From assembly GCA_038326615.1 (NCBI GenBank), contig JBBQKF010000034.1:1-28266 (forward strand): a stretch of DNA of 28,266 nucleotides, read 5' to 3'. The notes below the pieces were generated by a model, which worked only from the letters and a program-made list of their open reading frames with translations, was not told the DNA's origin and searched no databases. The stretch comes from JBBQKF01 sp038326615. Its GTDB lineage: Bacteria > Bacillota > Clostridia > Saccharofermentanales > UBA5734. This document shows, in pieces, positions 7,933 through 15,804 of the stretch. Position 1 is the stretch's first letter, and every line of letters begins with the position of its first letter. A program made the translations under genes and the position numbers.

Positions 7933-8862
7933 ATGACGAATATTTATAAGAATCTAACAGACCTAATTGGGAAGACACCATTATTGGAATTATCTAATTA
8001 TAATACAGACAAAGAGCTTAAGGCCACTATTTTGGCAAAACTTGAATATTTCAATCCAGCTGGGAGTGTTAAGGACCGAATAGCAAAAGCTATGATTGAG
8101 GATGCTGAATCAAAAGGATTACTTAACAAAGATTCAACCATTATTGAACCTACTAGTGGAAACACTGGAATAGGGCTTGCCTCAGTTGCTGCTGCTAAAG
8201 GATATAAAATCATCCTTACAATGCCAGAAACGATGAGCATGGAGCGTAGAAATCTTCTCAAAGCATATGGTGCTGAGTTAGTTTTAACTGAAGGAAGTAA
8301 GGGTATGAAAGGTGCTATTGCAAGAGCAGCTGAAATTGCGGCAGAAACACCAAATTCATTCGTACCTGGACAGTTTGTAAATCCTGTTAATCCACTTGTT
8401 CATAAGAAAACAACAGGTCCCGAAATTTGGGAAGACACTGATGGAAAAGTTGATATATTTGTGGCAGGGGTTGGTACAGGTGGTACAATTAGTGGGGTTG
8501 GTGAATATTTGAAATCGCAAAACCCTAATATTAAAATTGTTGCCGTTGAACCATTCGATTCACCGGTTTTATCTGAAGGTGTCGCAGGTCCTCATAAAAT
8601 TCAAGGGATTGGTGCTGGATTTGTGCCGGATACATTGAATACAAAGATTTATGATGAAGTTATTAAAGTTCAAAATGATGAAGCATTCGTTACAGGCAGA
8701 GAGATTGCAAAATCTGAAGGGCTTCTAATTGGCATTTCATCAGGAGCTGCAGTTTTTGCAGCAACACAGCTAGCAATGCGACCTGAAAATGAAGGTAAGA
8801 CTATTGTCGTACTTTTGCCAGACAATGGAGAACGCTATTTGTCTACTCCTTTATTTATCTGA
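7933..8862 (+). CDS. cysK: Cysteine synthase A (O-acetylserine sulfhydrylase)
   Basis: This is a PLP enzyme that makes L-cysteine from O-acetylserine and sulfide in the cytoplasm. The PLP-binding lysine is in NPAGSVKDRIA (about K47). The substrate loop TSGNTG follows, then the phosphate-binding GVGTGGTISG and the C-terminal GISSGAAV. Its 309 residues are normal for CysK. An ATG also occurs at 7918, but GGAGG lies between the two ATGs and serves the one at 7933, where the protein begins in typical fashion (IYKNLTDLIGKTPLLEL). The 3' end overlaps the convergent tcdA by 8 bp. Regulation by the neighbouring Rrf2 protein is inferred. Confidence 0.95.
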   Translation: MTNIYKNLTDLIGKTPLLELSNYNTDKELKATILAKLEYFNPAGSVKDRIAKAMIEDAESKGLLNKDSTIIEPTSGNTGIGLASVAAAKGYKIILTMPETMSMERRNLLKAYGAELVLTEGSKGMKGAIARAAEIAAETPNSFVPGQFVNPVNPLVHKKTTGPEIWEDTDGKVDIFVAGVGTGGTISGVGEYLKSQNPNIKIVAVEPFDSPVLSEGVAGPHKIQGIGAGFVPDTLNTKIYDEVIKVQNDEAFVTGREIAKSEGLLIGISSGAAVFAATQLAMRPENEGKTIVVLLPDNGERYLSTPLFI

Positions 8863-9616
8863 TAATATCTTTTATTACTTCACCGGCTAGAATCATACCA
8901 GCAACAGAAGGGACAAATGCAATACTTGCGGGCACCTGCCTGCGGATAGTGCATTTTCTTTTTGTGCCGGGAGGACAAATACAATTATTTTTACAATCAT
9001 TTTCATCATTTTCGTCATTTTCGATAGGTTTACCAGGAATCTCCTTTGAAAAGACGACCTTTAATGAATCGATATTGCGAGCTCTGAGTTCTTTTCTCAT
9101 AACTTTTGCTAGAGGACAGACAGATGTTTTGTAAATATCAGCTACCTCGAAAAGAGTCGGATCTAGTTTGTTCCCGGCGCCCATGCAACTAATTATTGGA
9201 ACATTGACATTCTTTGCTCTTACAATTAGTTCAAGCTTAGCAGAAACCGTATCGATTGCATCAACAATATAGGAATATGATGCAAAATCAAATTCATTTG
9301 CATTTTCTGGCGTATAAAAAACCTGATGCGTTTCAACTATAGCATCGGGGTTTATGTCAAGTATTCGCTCTTTCATAATTTGGACTTTTGGCATACCCAC
9401 GGTTTTTCTTGTCGCTATTAATTGACGGTTAATATTTGTGAGGCAAACAACATCATCGTCAAAAAGCACAATATGGCCGACTCCACTTCTTGCAAGAGCT
9501 TCAGCACAATAAGAGCCGACACCGCCAATTCCAAACACAGCAACTTTAGATAATTTTAACTTCTGTACAGCAGGTGATCCTATTAATAACTCAGTTCTTG
9601 AAAATTGATTAAGCAT
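8855..9616 (-). CDS. tcdA: tRNA threonylcarbamoyladenosine dehydratase
   Basis: This is an E1-like ThiF-family enzyme that cyclises t6A to ct6A in tRNA using ATP. The N-terminus FSRTELLIG and the adenylation motif FGIGGVGSYCAEALARSGVG are typical of TcdA. So are NINRQL, the DAIDTVSAKLEL segment, VMRKELRAR and the C-terminal ASIAFVPSVAGMILAGEVI. An upstream in-frame ATG exists at 9631; the one at 9616 has AGGA six bases ahead and gives the standard start MLNQFSRTE. A small acidic insert encoded by three 9-bp units (END END END), followed by a Cys-rich piece, lies about 40 residues before the end. It is convergent with cysK and overlaps its last 8 bases. Confidence 0.9.
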   Translation of the reverse strand: MLNQFSRTELLIGSPAVQKLKLSKVAVFGIGGVGSYCAEALARSGVGHIVLFDDDVVCLTNINRQLIATRKTVGMPKVQIMKERILDINPDAIVETHQVFYTPENANEFDFASYSYIVDAIDTVSAKLELIVRAKNVNVPIISCMGAGNKLDPTLFEVADIYKTSVCPLAKVMRKELRARNIDSLKVVFSKEIPGKPIENDENDENDCKNNCICPPGTKRKCTIRRQVPASIAFVPSVAGMILAGEVIKDIIR

Positions 9617-9752
9617 TTTATTCCTATCCATTCTAAAATCTAAAATCTCTTTTAAAAATATTAATAAATTATTTATTCTAATAACACATTCTACACTAAT
9701 AACTCAAAAGATGCACCATGATAGTCTTATTATTAATTTACAAGACAATAGC

Positions 9753-9885
9753 GTTTACTCAGTATAACCAGATATGATTATATAATTCAAGAATGCACTG
9801 TAACCACCCAAATTGATATTGTAGAAATAGTGATTTCTCAATTATTTCAATAGAATAGTGGATTTATAATACTTACTGAGTAAAC
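9753..9885. repeat. Intergenic element with 12-bp terminal inverted repeats
   Basis: GTTTACTCAGTA at 9753-9764 is the exact reverse complement of TACTGAGTAAAC at 9874-9885, bounding 133 bp. Inside is a second palindrome: ATTG and AGAAAT pairing with ATTTCTCAAT around an AGTG loop near 9821. There is no open reading frame. It could be a small MITE or an extended transcript structure between cbiO and tcdA. No clear target-site duplication was found. Confidence 0.5.
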
Positions 9886-9902
9886 ACGATAATCATTCAA
9901 TT

Positions 9903-10667
9903 TTATTTTATTGATTTAATACTATTACAAACAGGACAATTTTGCAATGAAAAAGGCATTTCAAGACTACAACTTTCAAGAAGTTTCGCATTAGTTAAAA
10001 TTTCAGTAGCAGTTCCATCAGCTTCGATTTTGCCGTTTTTCATGAGAATTACTCTTTGGCAGGTGTCATAAACCATATCGAGGTCATGGCTTGTAATAAT
10101 TTTAGTGTGTTCGAATTTGTTGAGCAAATTTATAACCCTCCTTCGGGACTTAGGATCAAGAGCTGATGTAGGCTCATCCATAATCAAAACATCAGGTTGC
10201 ATTGAAAGTACACTAGCTATCGCGGCAGAGCGCTTTTCGCCACCTGATAATTTAAAAGGTGCACGGTCTTTTAAATGGACAATCCCCATTGTTTCAAGTG
10301 CCTTCATAACGCGTGTCTCAACTTCCATCTCGTCTAGTTTGTAATTTCTTGGGCCGAATGCAACATCATCGTAAACGGTTGTCATGAAAAGTTGGTCATC
10401 GGGATTTTGAAACACCATTCCAAGTCTTTGTCTTATCATCGAAAGAGTTTTTTTCATTACGTGGACATCTCCAACTAAAACCCCACCTTTGTCAGGGAAT
10501 AAAACTCCCATTAGCAACATCAGCAAAGTGGATTTACCAGCACCATTTGCACCAATAATTCCAACTGACTCCCCATGATGAATTATAAACGATAAATCAT
10601 TAATTGCTTCGAACCCATCCGGATAAGAAAAATGTGCATTTTTAACTTCTATTTTGTGATGACTCAT
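9903..10667 (-). CDS. cbiO: ECF importer ATPase CbiO (cobalt/nickel)
   Basis: This is the energy-coupling ATPase of an ECF-type metal importer. Walker A GANGAGKS is at residues 39-46, the signature is LSGGEKRSAAIA, Walker B is VLIMDEPTSALDP, and the switch histidine is in ITSHDLDMV. The length of 254 residues is normal. GGGAG lies upstream of the ATG. The protein ends with a short tail containing CPVC after an earlier Cys, which is unusual for CbiO and might bind metal. A gap of 301 bp separates it from cbiQ, wide for genes of one complex. The fused M-N component upstream and the lar genes downstream favour nickel over cobalt as substrate, by inference. Confidence 0.9.
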   Translation of the reverse strand: MSHHKIEVKNAHFSYPDGFEAINDLSFIIHHGESVGIIGANGAGKSTLLMLLMGVLFPDKGGVLVGDVHVMKKTLSMIRQRLGMVFQNPDDQLFMTTVYDDVAFGPRNYKLDEMEVETRVMKALETMGIVHLKDRAPFKLSGGEKRSAAIASVLSMQPDVLIMDEPTSALDPKSRRRVINLLNKFEHTKIITSHDLDMVYDTCQRVILMKNGKIEADGTATEILTNAKLLESCSLEMPFSLQNCPVCNSIKSIK

Positions 10668-10968
10668 TTTTTATACTCCCATTCTAATTTGCAAAGAGGA
10701 TATTTTGAGATGTTATTACAATAAAACCTAATAGTATCTATTCAATATTTCCCCAAATTATATTTTGAAATTACTTTCTTTTTGAATTTAATCCCTTTTA
10801 TATTAAGTTTTCCATATCATTTTGTATTAGTGTTTACCAATTTATTTAATATATTATTTCTTCTGATATAAAAGTCATCTTTAAGCAATATCTTTATGTG
10901 TCTAATTTCTTTGCGTTTTCGTCTCTTTTAATACTTATAAATAGCCAGATAAGAAAAAATCTTTGTTT
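10668..10968. other. AT-rich gap between cbiQ and cbiO
   Basis: These 301 bp lie inside what should be one operon. No open reading frame, tandem repeat, strong hairpin or convincing terminator was seen; the sequence is T-rich on the plus strand. It may be eroded coding sequence or hold a secondary promoter, but nothing specific can be supported. Confidence 0.5.
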
Positions 10969-12042
10969 CTAAAAAAACACAGACCCTAATAACGCTGGAA
11001 AATCAAATATTCTGGCTATTATAAAAAATAAAAGCCAGCCACAAAAAAATAAAACATCTTTGGTTTTTTGGTTAAACCACCTGGAATTTGCCTTATTTTC
11101 TCTATTAGAACTATTAGAACTATTAGAACTATTAGAACTATTAGAACTATTAGAACTACTAGAACTATTAGAACTACTAGAACTATTAGAACTACTAGAA
11201 CTATTAGAACTATTAGAACTATTAGAACTATTAGAACTATTAGAACTATTAGAACTATTAGAACTATTAGAACTATTAGAACTATTAGAACTATTAGAAC
11301 TATTAGAACTATTTTCTCTATTAGAACTATTAGAACTATTTACATTACTTACAAACTCGCCTGTATGATACTCCCCATCAAACCCTCTAAGGTTCATAGA
11401 CTGATATAATCGCTGTGCTCGGTCAAAAGTACGAAGTAATAATTGCCCTGCAAAAGACCCCCACACTTTAAAAGAAATGCCTTTTTGACCCGGAGCCCGA
11501 AGGGAGTATGCCATAGTCATTCTTGAACTTTCTTCAAGCAAAACGGAAATATACCTATATGTCAGCAAAAGCTGGAGAACAAATACTTTAGGGACCTTTA
11601 ACTTGCGCATAGCGTATGCCAGCTTGTCTATTCCTGTTGTAGCAATAAGAAGAACGCTTGCAGAAACTGTCAGCATGCTTTTTATAAAAATAGACAAAAA
11701 TGTAAGCCACCCACGAGTTATAAAAAATCCGCCGAATACAACTTGTTGTGTATCAAAGAAGGGGTTTAAAATTCCAATTCCAATTATAAATGGTAATACT
11801 ATGAGCAATTTCTTAATAATTGGACCAAAAGGCAATTCAGCAAATGTAAATATAATTACCGGATAGAATACGAAAGGAAGAAGACCTGATATTTCGTATT
11901 TCCCGAAAGATATAACAAATACTAGATATATAATTGTTGTTAGTAATTTTGAGACAGGGTTGATCCTATGTATGGACGTTTTTAGTCGTGCTAAATCATC
12001 AAATAACCGTATGTTATAGATTGAATCAACAATGTTTGACAT
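10969..12042 (-). CDS. cbiQ: ECF importer transmembrane protein CbiQ with Ser/Asn repeat
   Basis: This is the transmembrane T-component coupling CbiO to the metal-binding CbiM. The typical N-terminus (SRLKTSIHRINPVSKLL-like), several hydrophobic helices, and the coupling-helix region with SLRAPGQKG and RAQRLYQSMNLRGFDG are present. CbiQ is usually about 260 residues; this is 357. The excess is a Ser/Asn-only stretch at about residues 236-314 followed by a charged segment, inserted after the coupling helices and before the last membrane helix (VLFFCGWLLFFIIARIF). The gene begins inside the 3' end of cbi(MN) with a 17-bp overlap, so translation is probably coupled. The insert keeps the frame, so the protein may be functional. 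Confidence 0.88.
   Translation of the reverse strand: MSNIVDSIYNIRLFDDLARLKTSIHRINPVSKLLTTIIYLVFVISFGKYEISGLLPFVFYPVIIFTFAELPFGPIIKKLLIVLPFIIGIGILNPFFDTQQVVFGGFFITRGWLTFLSIFIKSMLTVSASVLLIATTGIDKLAYAMRKLKVPKVFVLQLLLTYRYISVLLEESSRMTMAYSLRAPGQKGISFKVWGSFAGQLLLRTFDRAQRLYQSMNLRGFDGEYHTGEFVSNVNSSNSSNRENSSNSSNSSNSSNSSNSSNSSNSSNSSNSSNSSNSSNSSSSSNSSSSSNSSSSSNSSNSSNSSNSSNSSNRENKANSRWFNQKTKDVLFFCGWLLFFIIARIFDFPALLGSVFF
11102..11335 (-). repeat. 9-bp in-frame Ser/Asn minisatellite in cbiQ
   Basis: About 26 contiguous 9-bp units (CTATTAGAA on the plus strand) encode Ser-Ser-Asn on the minus strand. Three units carry CTACTAGAA (Asn to Ser) and one unit at 11309-11317 is degenerate. The near-perfect identity implies recent expansion or homogenisation, and the copy number is likely to vary between isolates. 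Confidence 0.97.
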
Positions 12043-13093
12043 CCACGTTCTCCTTGCTCTTCCTTTTTTTGAACCTACTTATAAGAAATCCAGTGAAAAT
12101 CGCAAGTGCGAAAGTCAATATGCCTCCAAACAATCCGGCAACGCTTTTACCCAAATTTATTTTATCAGTAATTGACCCTTCCACTAAAACAGGATTTTCA
12201 ATGGAGGTTTTATTATGGAATATTGTGTAATCACTAAACACAGAAATTTTATTTTGAATATTTGCGGCAAATTGGTGAATGCCGTCAGGTAATTTTAATT
12301 CTGCTGTTCCTGCGACTTTTTCCATTGACCACTCAAGTCCATCAGGTTTTTCTGATGCAAACCAGGAAACAAAGCCACCTATAAAGATAGCAACTACAGC
12401 AAGCATCGTAATTATTTTAAACGAAGAATGCTTTCTTAAAGATTGCGTTGGCAATTGGATTTCTATCATTTCAGGTCTTGATTTCCAAACAAAAGAAACA
12501 ATGGTTGCCGTTAACAGCCCTTCAACAATACCTATTGCCAGATGAATCGGTTGCATCATCATTAAAAATGAGCCAAAGGGTAATTCAGTTTTACCAGAAA
12601 ATACAGTTTCTAAAACTACACCAAATGCACCTAATTGAAGTCCGACAATAGATGAAGCCATTGATGCTATAAATATTCTTTTCTGAGATAGTTGCTTTCG
12701 GGTGAGGTTTCTATATATTAAGGGATACACAATAAAACAAGTGAAAAACCCAAGGTTAAAGACATTTGCACCGATGGCAAGTAATCCGCCATCTCCAAAA
12801 AACATTGCTTGAATAAGAAGAACCGAAAGCATTGTGAGAAAACCAGCAAAAGGTCCAAGAAGAATCGAAAGAAGCATTCCTCCACCAATGTGTCCACTAG
12901 AACCTGTACCTGGTATAGTAAAATTAATCATCTGGGCAGCAAAAATGAAGGCGCCCATAACACCCATCAACGGAATTTTTGAACTGTCAGCATCACTTTG
13001 TAGTTTTTTAATTGAATAAGCTGCAAGTCCTGTTGTTACAGCAATCATAGTTCCACCAACCATTGGTGAAAGAAGGGCATCTGCCATATGCAT
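12026..13093 (-). CDS. cbiM: ECF importer substrate-binding fusion Cbi(MN)
   Basis: This is the metal-binding S-component of a Co2+ or Ni2+ importer. The N-terminus begins Met-His, whose amino group and His side chain form the metal site in CbiM/NikM, and the sequence MHMADALLSP is typical. Several membrane helices follow, with HIGGGMLLSILLGPFAGF and EGLLTATIV. The C-terminal third (from about residue 235) is a CbiN-type part with a PDGLEWSMEK motif between two membrane helices, so M and N are fused. Fused (MN)QO sets are known as the nickel importer beside lar genes in lactobacilli. AAAGGAGA lies seven bases from the ATG. Confidence 0.9.
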   Translation of the reverse strand: MHMADALLSPMVGGTMIAVTTGLAAYSIKKLQSDADSSKIPLMGVMGAFIFAAQMINFTIPGTGSSGHIGGGMLLSILLGPFAGFLTMLSVLLIQAMFFGDGGLLAIGANVFNLGFFTCFIVYPLIYRNLTRKQLSQKRIFIASMASSIVGLQLGAFGVVLETVFSGKTELPFGSFLMMMQPIHLAIGIVEGLLTATIVSFVWKSRPEMIEIQLPTQSLRKHSSFKIITMLAVVAIFIGGFVSWFASEKPDGLEWSMEKVAGTAELKLPDGIHQFAANIQNKISVFSDYTIFHNKTSIENPVLVEGSITDKINLGKSVAGLFGGILTFALAIFTGFLISRFKKRKSKENVDVKHC

Positions 13094-13118
13094 AAAAAAA
13101 TCTCCTTTAAAATAAAAT

Positions 13119-13136
13119 AACCCCTGAATGGAGGTT
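13119..13136 (-). other. Hairpin just upstream of the cbi(MN) ribosome site
   Basis: AACCTC and GGGGTT (minus-strand sense) can pair around a short loop, followed by ATTTTATTTT and the AAAGGAG ribosome site. The shape is attenuator-like but weak. No cobalamin riboswitch or NiCo riboswitch motif was recognised in this leader. Confidence 0.3.
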
Positions 13137-13222
13137 TAAATAGTCCCTTCATGGGTCATTTTTTTAAAACAAAGAGTAATGTATAATTTCCAGATACCTT
13201 CATGGCACCGATTGATCATTTA

Positions 13223-13285
13223 ATCATTCAAATCATTCAAATCATTCAAATCATTTTAATCATTCAAATCATTCAAATCATTTAA
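13223..13285. repeat. 9-bp non-coding tandem repeat
   Basis: Seven units of ATCATTCAA (two with ATCATTTTA/ATCATTTAA changes) plus a partial leading unit. It lies in the 392-bp gap between the molybdopterin lipoprotein gene and cbi(MN), and therefore in the 5' region of the importer operon. Confidence 0.9.
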
Positions 13286-13316
13286 ATAACTTAAAAACAT
13301 AACAGCGATTGAAAAC

Positions 13317-13344
13317 AAAATCCTATGCTTTTGCATGGGTTTTT
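13317..13344 (-). terminator. Probable terminator of the molybdopterin lipoprotein gene
   Basis: In minus-strand sense, AAAAACCCATGC pairs with GCATAGGATTTT around an AAAA loop (one mismatch, one G-U) and runs into TTTTGTTTT. It lies about 145 bp past the stop codon. The stem also has a T-run on the plus strand, so it could work in both directions. Confidence 0.7.
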
Positions 13345-13485
13345 GTAACATAAATATATCATGGTGACAAATTAAAGTCAAACAAAACGAGAGATTTAAA
13401 CAAATACATACAAAATAATATAAAATTATACAAAAATCATCGTTATTTATTTATCCTAATCAATTATCTCAGGCAGATTACAAAT

Positions 13486-14181
13486 TTACTTATAGTCAGC
13501 TTCATTATCATAACCAAGATTTTCCCAATAGCCTTTATATCCTGTATCTGCGGAGAGTTCAATAGAGTTTATCCATCTAGCCCATTTATATCCCCACTTG
13601 TTTTCTGCAACAAAAATGAATGGGAAACCCAATGATGAGGGTAAAGGCAGGTTGTTAACATCGTATGCCATCATAAGATTGTTATCAATAATGGTCTTTA
13701 GTGGGAGGGATGTAGTATATCCATCTACAGCATGGAATATGATTGTTTTTGCCTCTGCTTTAACATTAGATGAGGCGAGCAAATCCTTCATCAGAATTCC
13801 TTTCCAAAATAATGTTGCATCCCAGCCTTCTACACAATGTAAAGTTAAAAGACGATCAACTGCAGGCATATTGCGAACATCCTCATATGAATAAGTTTTA
13901 GGATTATCGACAAGCCCTTCAATTTTTAGTGAATAGGTATTAATATCAACCGTTTGTATTCCTTTAATAGAGTTATCCCGTGGACCTATAGCAGGATCAA
14001 GCGCTTTGCCGTTGTATTCTTTTAGTTCCCCTTTTTGATAACGATCTAAAGTTGCAGATGCCATAACATCGGAGATGGTGATATTTGAATTATTTGGTTT
14101 CGAGGATGTAGAAGGACTTGAAAAACTACAAGATGATAGGAATATTGATGTTGTTATGATAAAAATAGCTATTATTTTCAT
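13486..14181 (-). CDS. Molybdopterin-type oxidoreductase lipoprotein (SUOX/YedY-like)
   Basis: This is a secreted lipoprotein with a sulfite-oxidase-type molybdopterin-binding domain. The signal peptide KIIAIFIITTSIFLSSC ends in a lipobox whose Cys would be lipidated after cleavage. The domain contains the molybdenum-ligand cysteine in TLHCVEGW, then WKGILMKDLL, HAVDGYTTSLPL, MAYDVNNLPLP and the C-terminal WGYKWARWI. At about 230 residues it holds the catalytic domain only. A GTG occurs at 14199, but AAAGGGA directly precedes the ATG at 14181, which also begins the signal peptide properly. Reaction and partner are unknown; no membrane cytochrome partner is adjacent. Confidence 0.85.
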   Translation of the reverse strand: MKIIAIFIITTSIFLSSCSFSSPSTSSKPNNSNITISDVMASATLDRYQKGELKEYNGKALDPAIGPRDNSIKGIQTVDINTYSLKIEGLVDNPKTYSYEDVRNMPAVDRLLTLHCVEGWDATLFWKGILMKDLLASSNVKAEAKTIIFHAVDGYTTSLPLKTIIDNNLMMAYDVNNLPLPSSLGFPFIFVAENKWGYKWARWINSIELSADTGYKGYWENLGYDNEADYK

Positions 14182-14271
14182 AAAATTTCCCTTTCTCACT
14201 AAAGTTTTGTGATTAAAAAACTATTATAATAAATAATTATATCACCTAAAATTATTAATTGAACAATTATT

Positions 14272-15549
14272 TCAAATCCAATTAAAAATCAAACTCAAAA
14301 GCAACATGATATTTAAGAATATAACTATTGCAGCTATTACGATAAGAATTATTTTTGTTACTAAAGTGTTTGCGAATTTACCCATAACTTTTTTAGAGGA
14401 GGTTAGGTACAGCTGTAATATGATGGTAATTGGAAGCTGTATACTTAAAAACATCTGTGAATAAATTAATCCCATGAATGGATCTGAAATGAAAAATATT
14501 ATTAGCAACGCAATAAATAAAGTTGCAAGAACTCCTATTTTCGAATGAGTATCTTTAATGTCGTAAGGTTCTTTGAAAATTCCTGCAAAGATGCTACCCG
14601 AAGCCATTCCAGCGGTTATAGTAGATGATATTCCAGAAAAAAGTAATGCAAGTGCAAAAACGACCGCAGCTTTATTTCCGAGGAGAGGTGCCAACATTTT
14701 ATCCGCTTGCTGCAATTGTGTAACAACTATATTGTTTGAGAAAAAAGTTGCGGCTGCGATAAGAATCATGGCACTATTAATTGCCCATCCTACAATCATC
14801 GAAAACAGAGTGTCTGCGAACTCGAATTTCAACTGTTTTTTGATAGTAGCATCATCAGTAAGATTCCATTGCCTGCTTTGAATGATTTCTGAGTGTAAAA
14901 ACAAATTATGCGGCATGACAACTGCTCCAAGAACGCTCATTATTATAAGCATTGACCCATTTGGAAAAGAGGGAATAACCCAGCTTCTTGCAGCTATTCC
15001 CCAGTCAACTTTTACAAGAGTCAGTTCAAAAAGGAAAGCGAGTCCTATAAGAGAAACAAATCCGATTATCCATTTCTCAAGTTTTTTATATGAATTTGTT
15101 AAAAGCATTACTATTATAAGTAAAAACGATAATGTGCTGCCTATTTTAATAGGTAATCCAAAAAGCATATTCAGCGCAATCGCTGCACCGAGAATTTCGG
15201 CTAAAGCAGTTGAAATTGCTGCAAACATTGCTGTTGTAAGTACAGTTTTACTTATCCATGGCTTAAGATGGTATGATGTTGCCTCGGAAATGCAATAACC
15301 CGTGGCAATTCCAAGATGCGCGGCATTGTGTTGTAGAATAATAAGCATTAGTGTAGACAATGTAACTATGAACAGAAGTGAATATCCAAATTTAGACCCT
15401 GCAAGTAGGTTTGATGCCCAGTTTCCAGGATCAATAAACCCAACAGTAACTAATAGTCCTGGTCCTAAATATTTTAGAAACTCTTTTGCATTTTTTCTGC
15501 GAGAGTGATCGTCAGAAAAAAAGATAATTTGCTTGCCACCAATTTTCAT
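14272..15549 (-). CDS. mntH: Nramp family divalent metal transporter
   Basis: This is a proton-coupled Mn2+/Fe2+-type importer of the Nramp family with about 11 membrane helices. The two metal-site motifs are clear: DPGNWASNL in helix 1 and MPHNLFLHS in helix 6. The length is normal. An in-frame ATG occurs at 15570 but without a ribosome site, while AAGGAGG at 15561-15567 stands 11 bases from the ATG at 15549, which is preferred. The leader is related to that of larC (GTAACGAA, then TTTTTATGAA) but lacks the 33-nt hairpin found there. Substrate selectivity cannot be settled from sequence. Confidence 0.9.
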   Translation of the reverse strand: MKIGGKQIIFFSDDHSRRKNAKEFLKYLGPGLLVTVGFIDPGNWASNLLAGSKFGYSLLFIVTLSTLMLIILQHNAAHLGIATGYCISEATSYHLKPWISKTVLTTAMFAAISTALAEILGAAIALNMLFGLPIKIGSTLSFLLIIVMLLTNSYKKLEKWIIGFVSLIGLAFLFELTLVKVDWGIAARSWVIPSFPNGSMLIIMSVLGAVVMPHNLFLHSEIIQSRQWNLTDDATIKKQLKFEFADTLFSMIVGWAINSAMILIAAATFFSNNIVVTQLQQADKMLAPLLGNKAAVVFALALLFSGISSTITAGMASGSIFAGIFKEPYDIKDTHSKIGVLATLFIALLIIFFISDPFMGLIYSQMFLSIQLPITIILQLYLTSSKKVMGKFANTLVTKIILIVIAAIVIFLNIMLLLSLIFNWI

Positions 15550-15560
15550 ATTTATATCAT

Positions 15561-15592
15561 CCTCCTTCATAAAAACTTCGTTACTATCGCGT
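15561..15592 (-). promoter_or_regulatory. Nramp leader related to the lar leader, without hairpin
   Basis: In transcript sense the segment reads GTAACGAAG-TTTTTATG-AAGGAGG, then an 11-nt spacer to ATG. The first part matches the larC leader at 17372-17390 almost base for base. Where larB and marR carry a 33-nt stem-loop between SD and start, this one has only the 11 nt that remain in those genes once the stem-loop is discounted. Confidence 0.5.
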
Positions 15593-15804
15593 ACAAGTGT
15601 AATCCTAGAATTCGTTTTTTGTAATTCAACTCTAAAATCGAACTTTTTGTCTACTAATTGTTTCTGTAAAACTTTTAGTTTTACTATTTTTATAATTCGA
15701 TAATTTAAGCTTTTGTCACTTTCAATTTTACTATATTTTCATTTATTAGTATAGTTATAAATACGTGCCAAAACTTAAAAAGCGTAATCACAATAACAAG
15801 GATA

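Noticed and set aside
11060..11409. Plus-strand open frames encoding LLE and TIR repeats
   Set aside because: They are the complement of the Ser/Asn array in cbiQ. The membrane protein on the minus strand is clearly the real gene.
13094..13310. Cobalamin or NiCo riboswitch in the leader of the metal importer
   Set aside because: A GGTGCC-like string occurs, but the B12-box and other conserved core segments are absent, and no NiCo-type four-helix core was recognised.
14204..14222. Another copy of the TTTTGTGATTA loop sequence
   Set aside because: It lies on the plus strand between two minus-strand genes, without SD or flanking GATTTAT/ATAAATC stem, so it is probably chance similarity.
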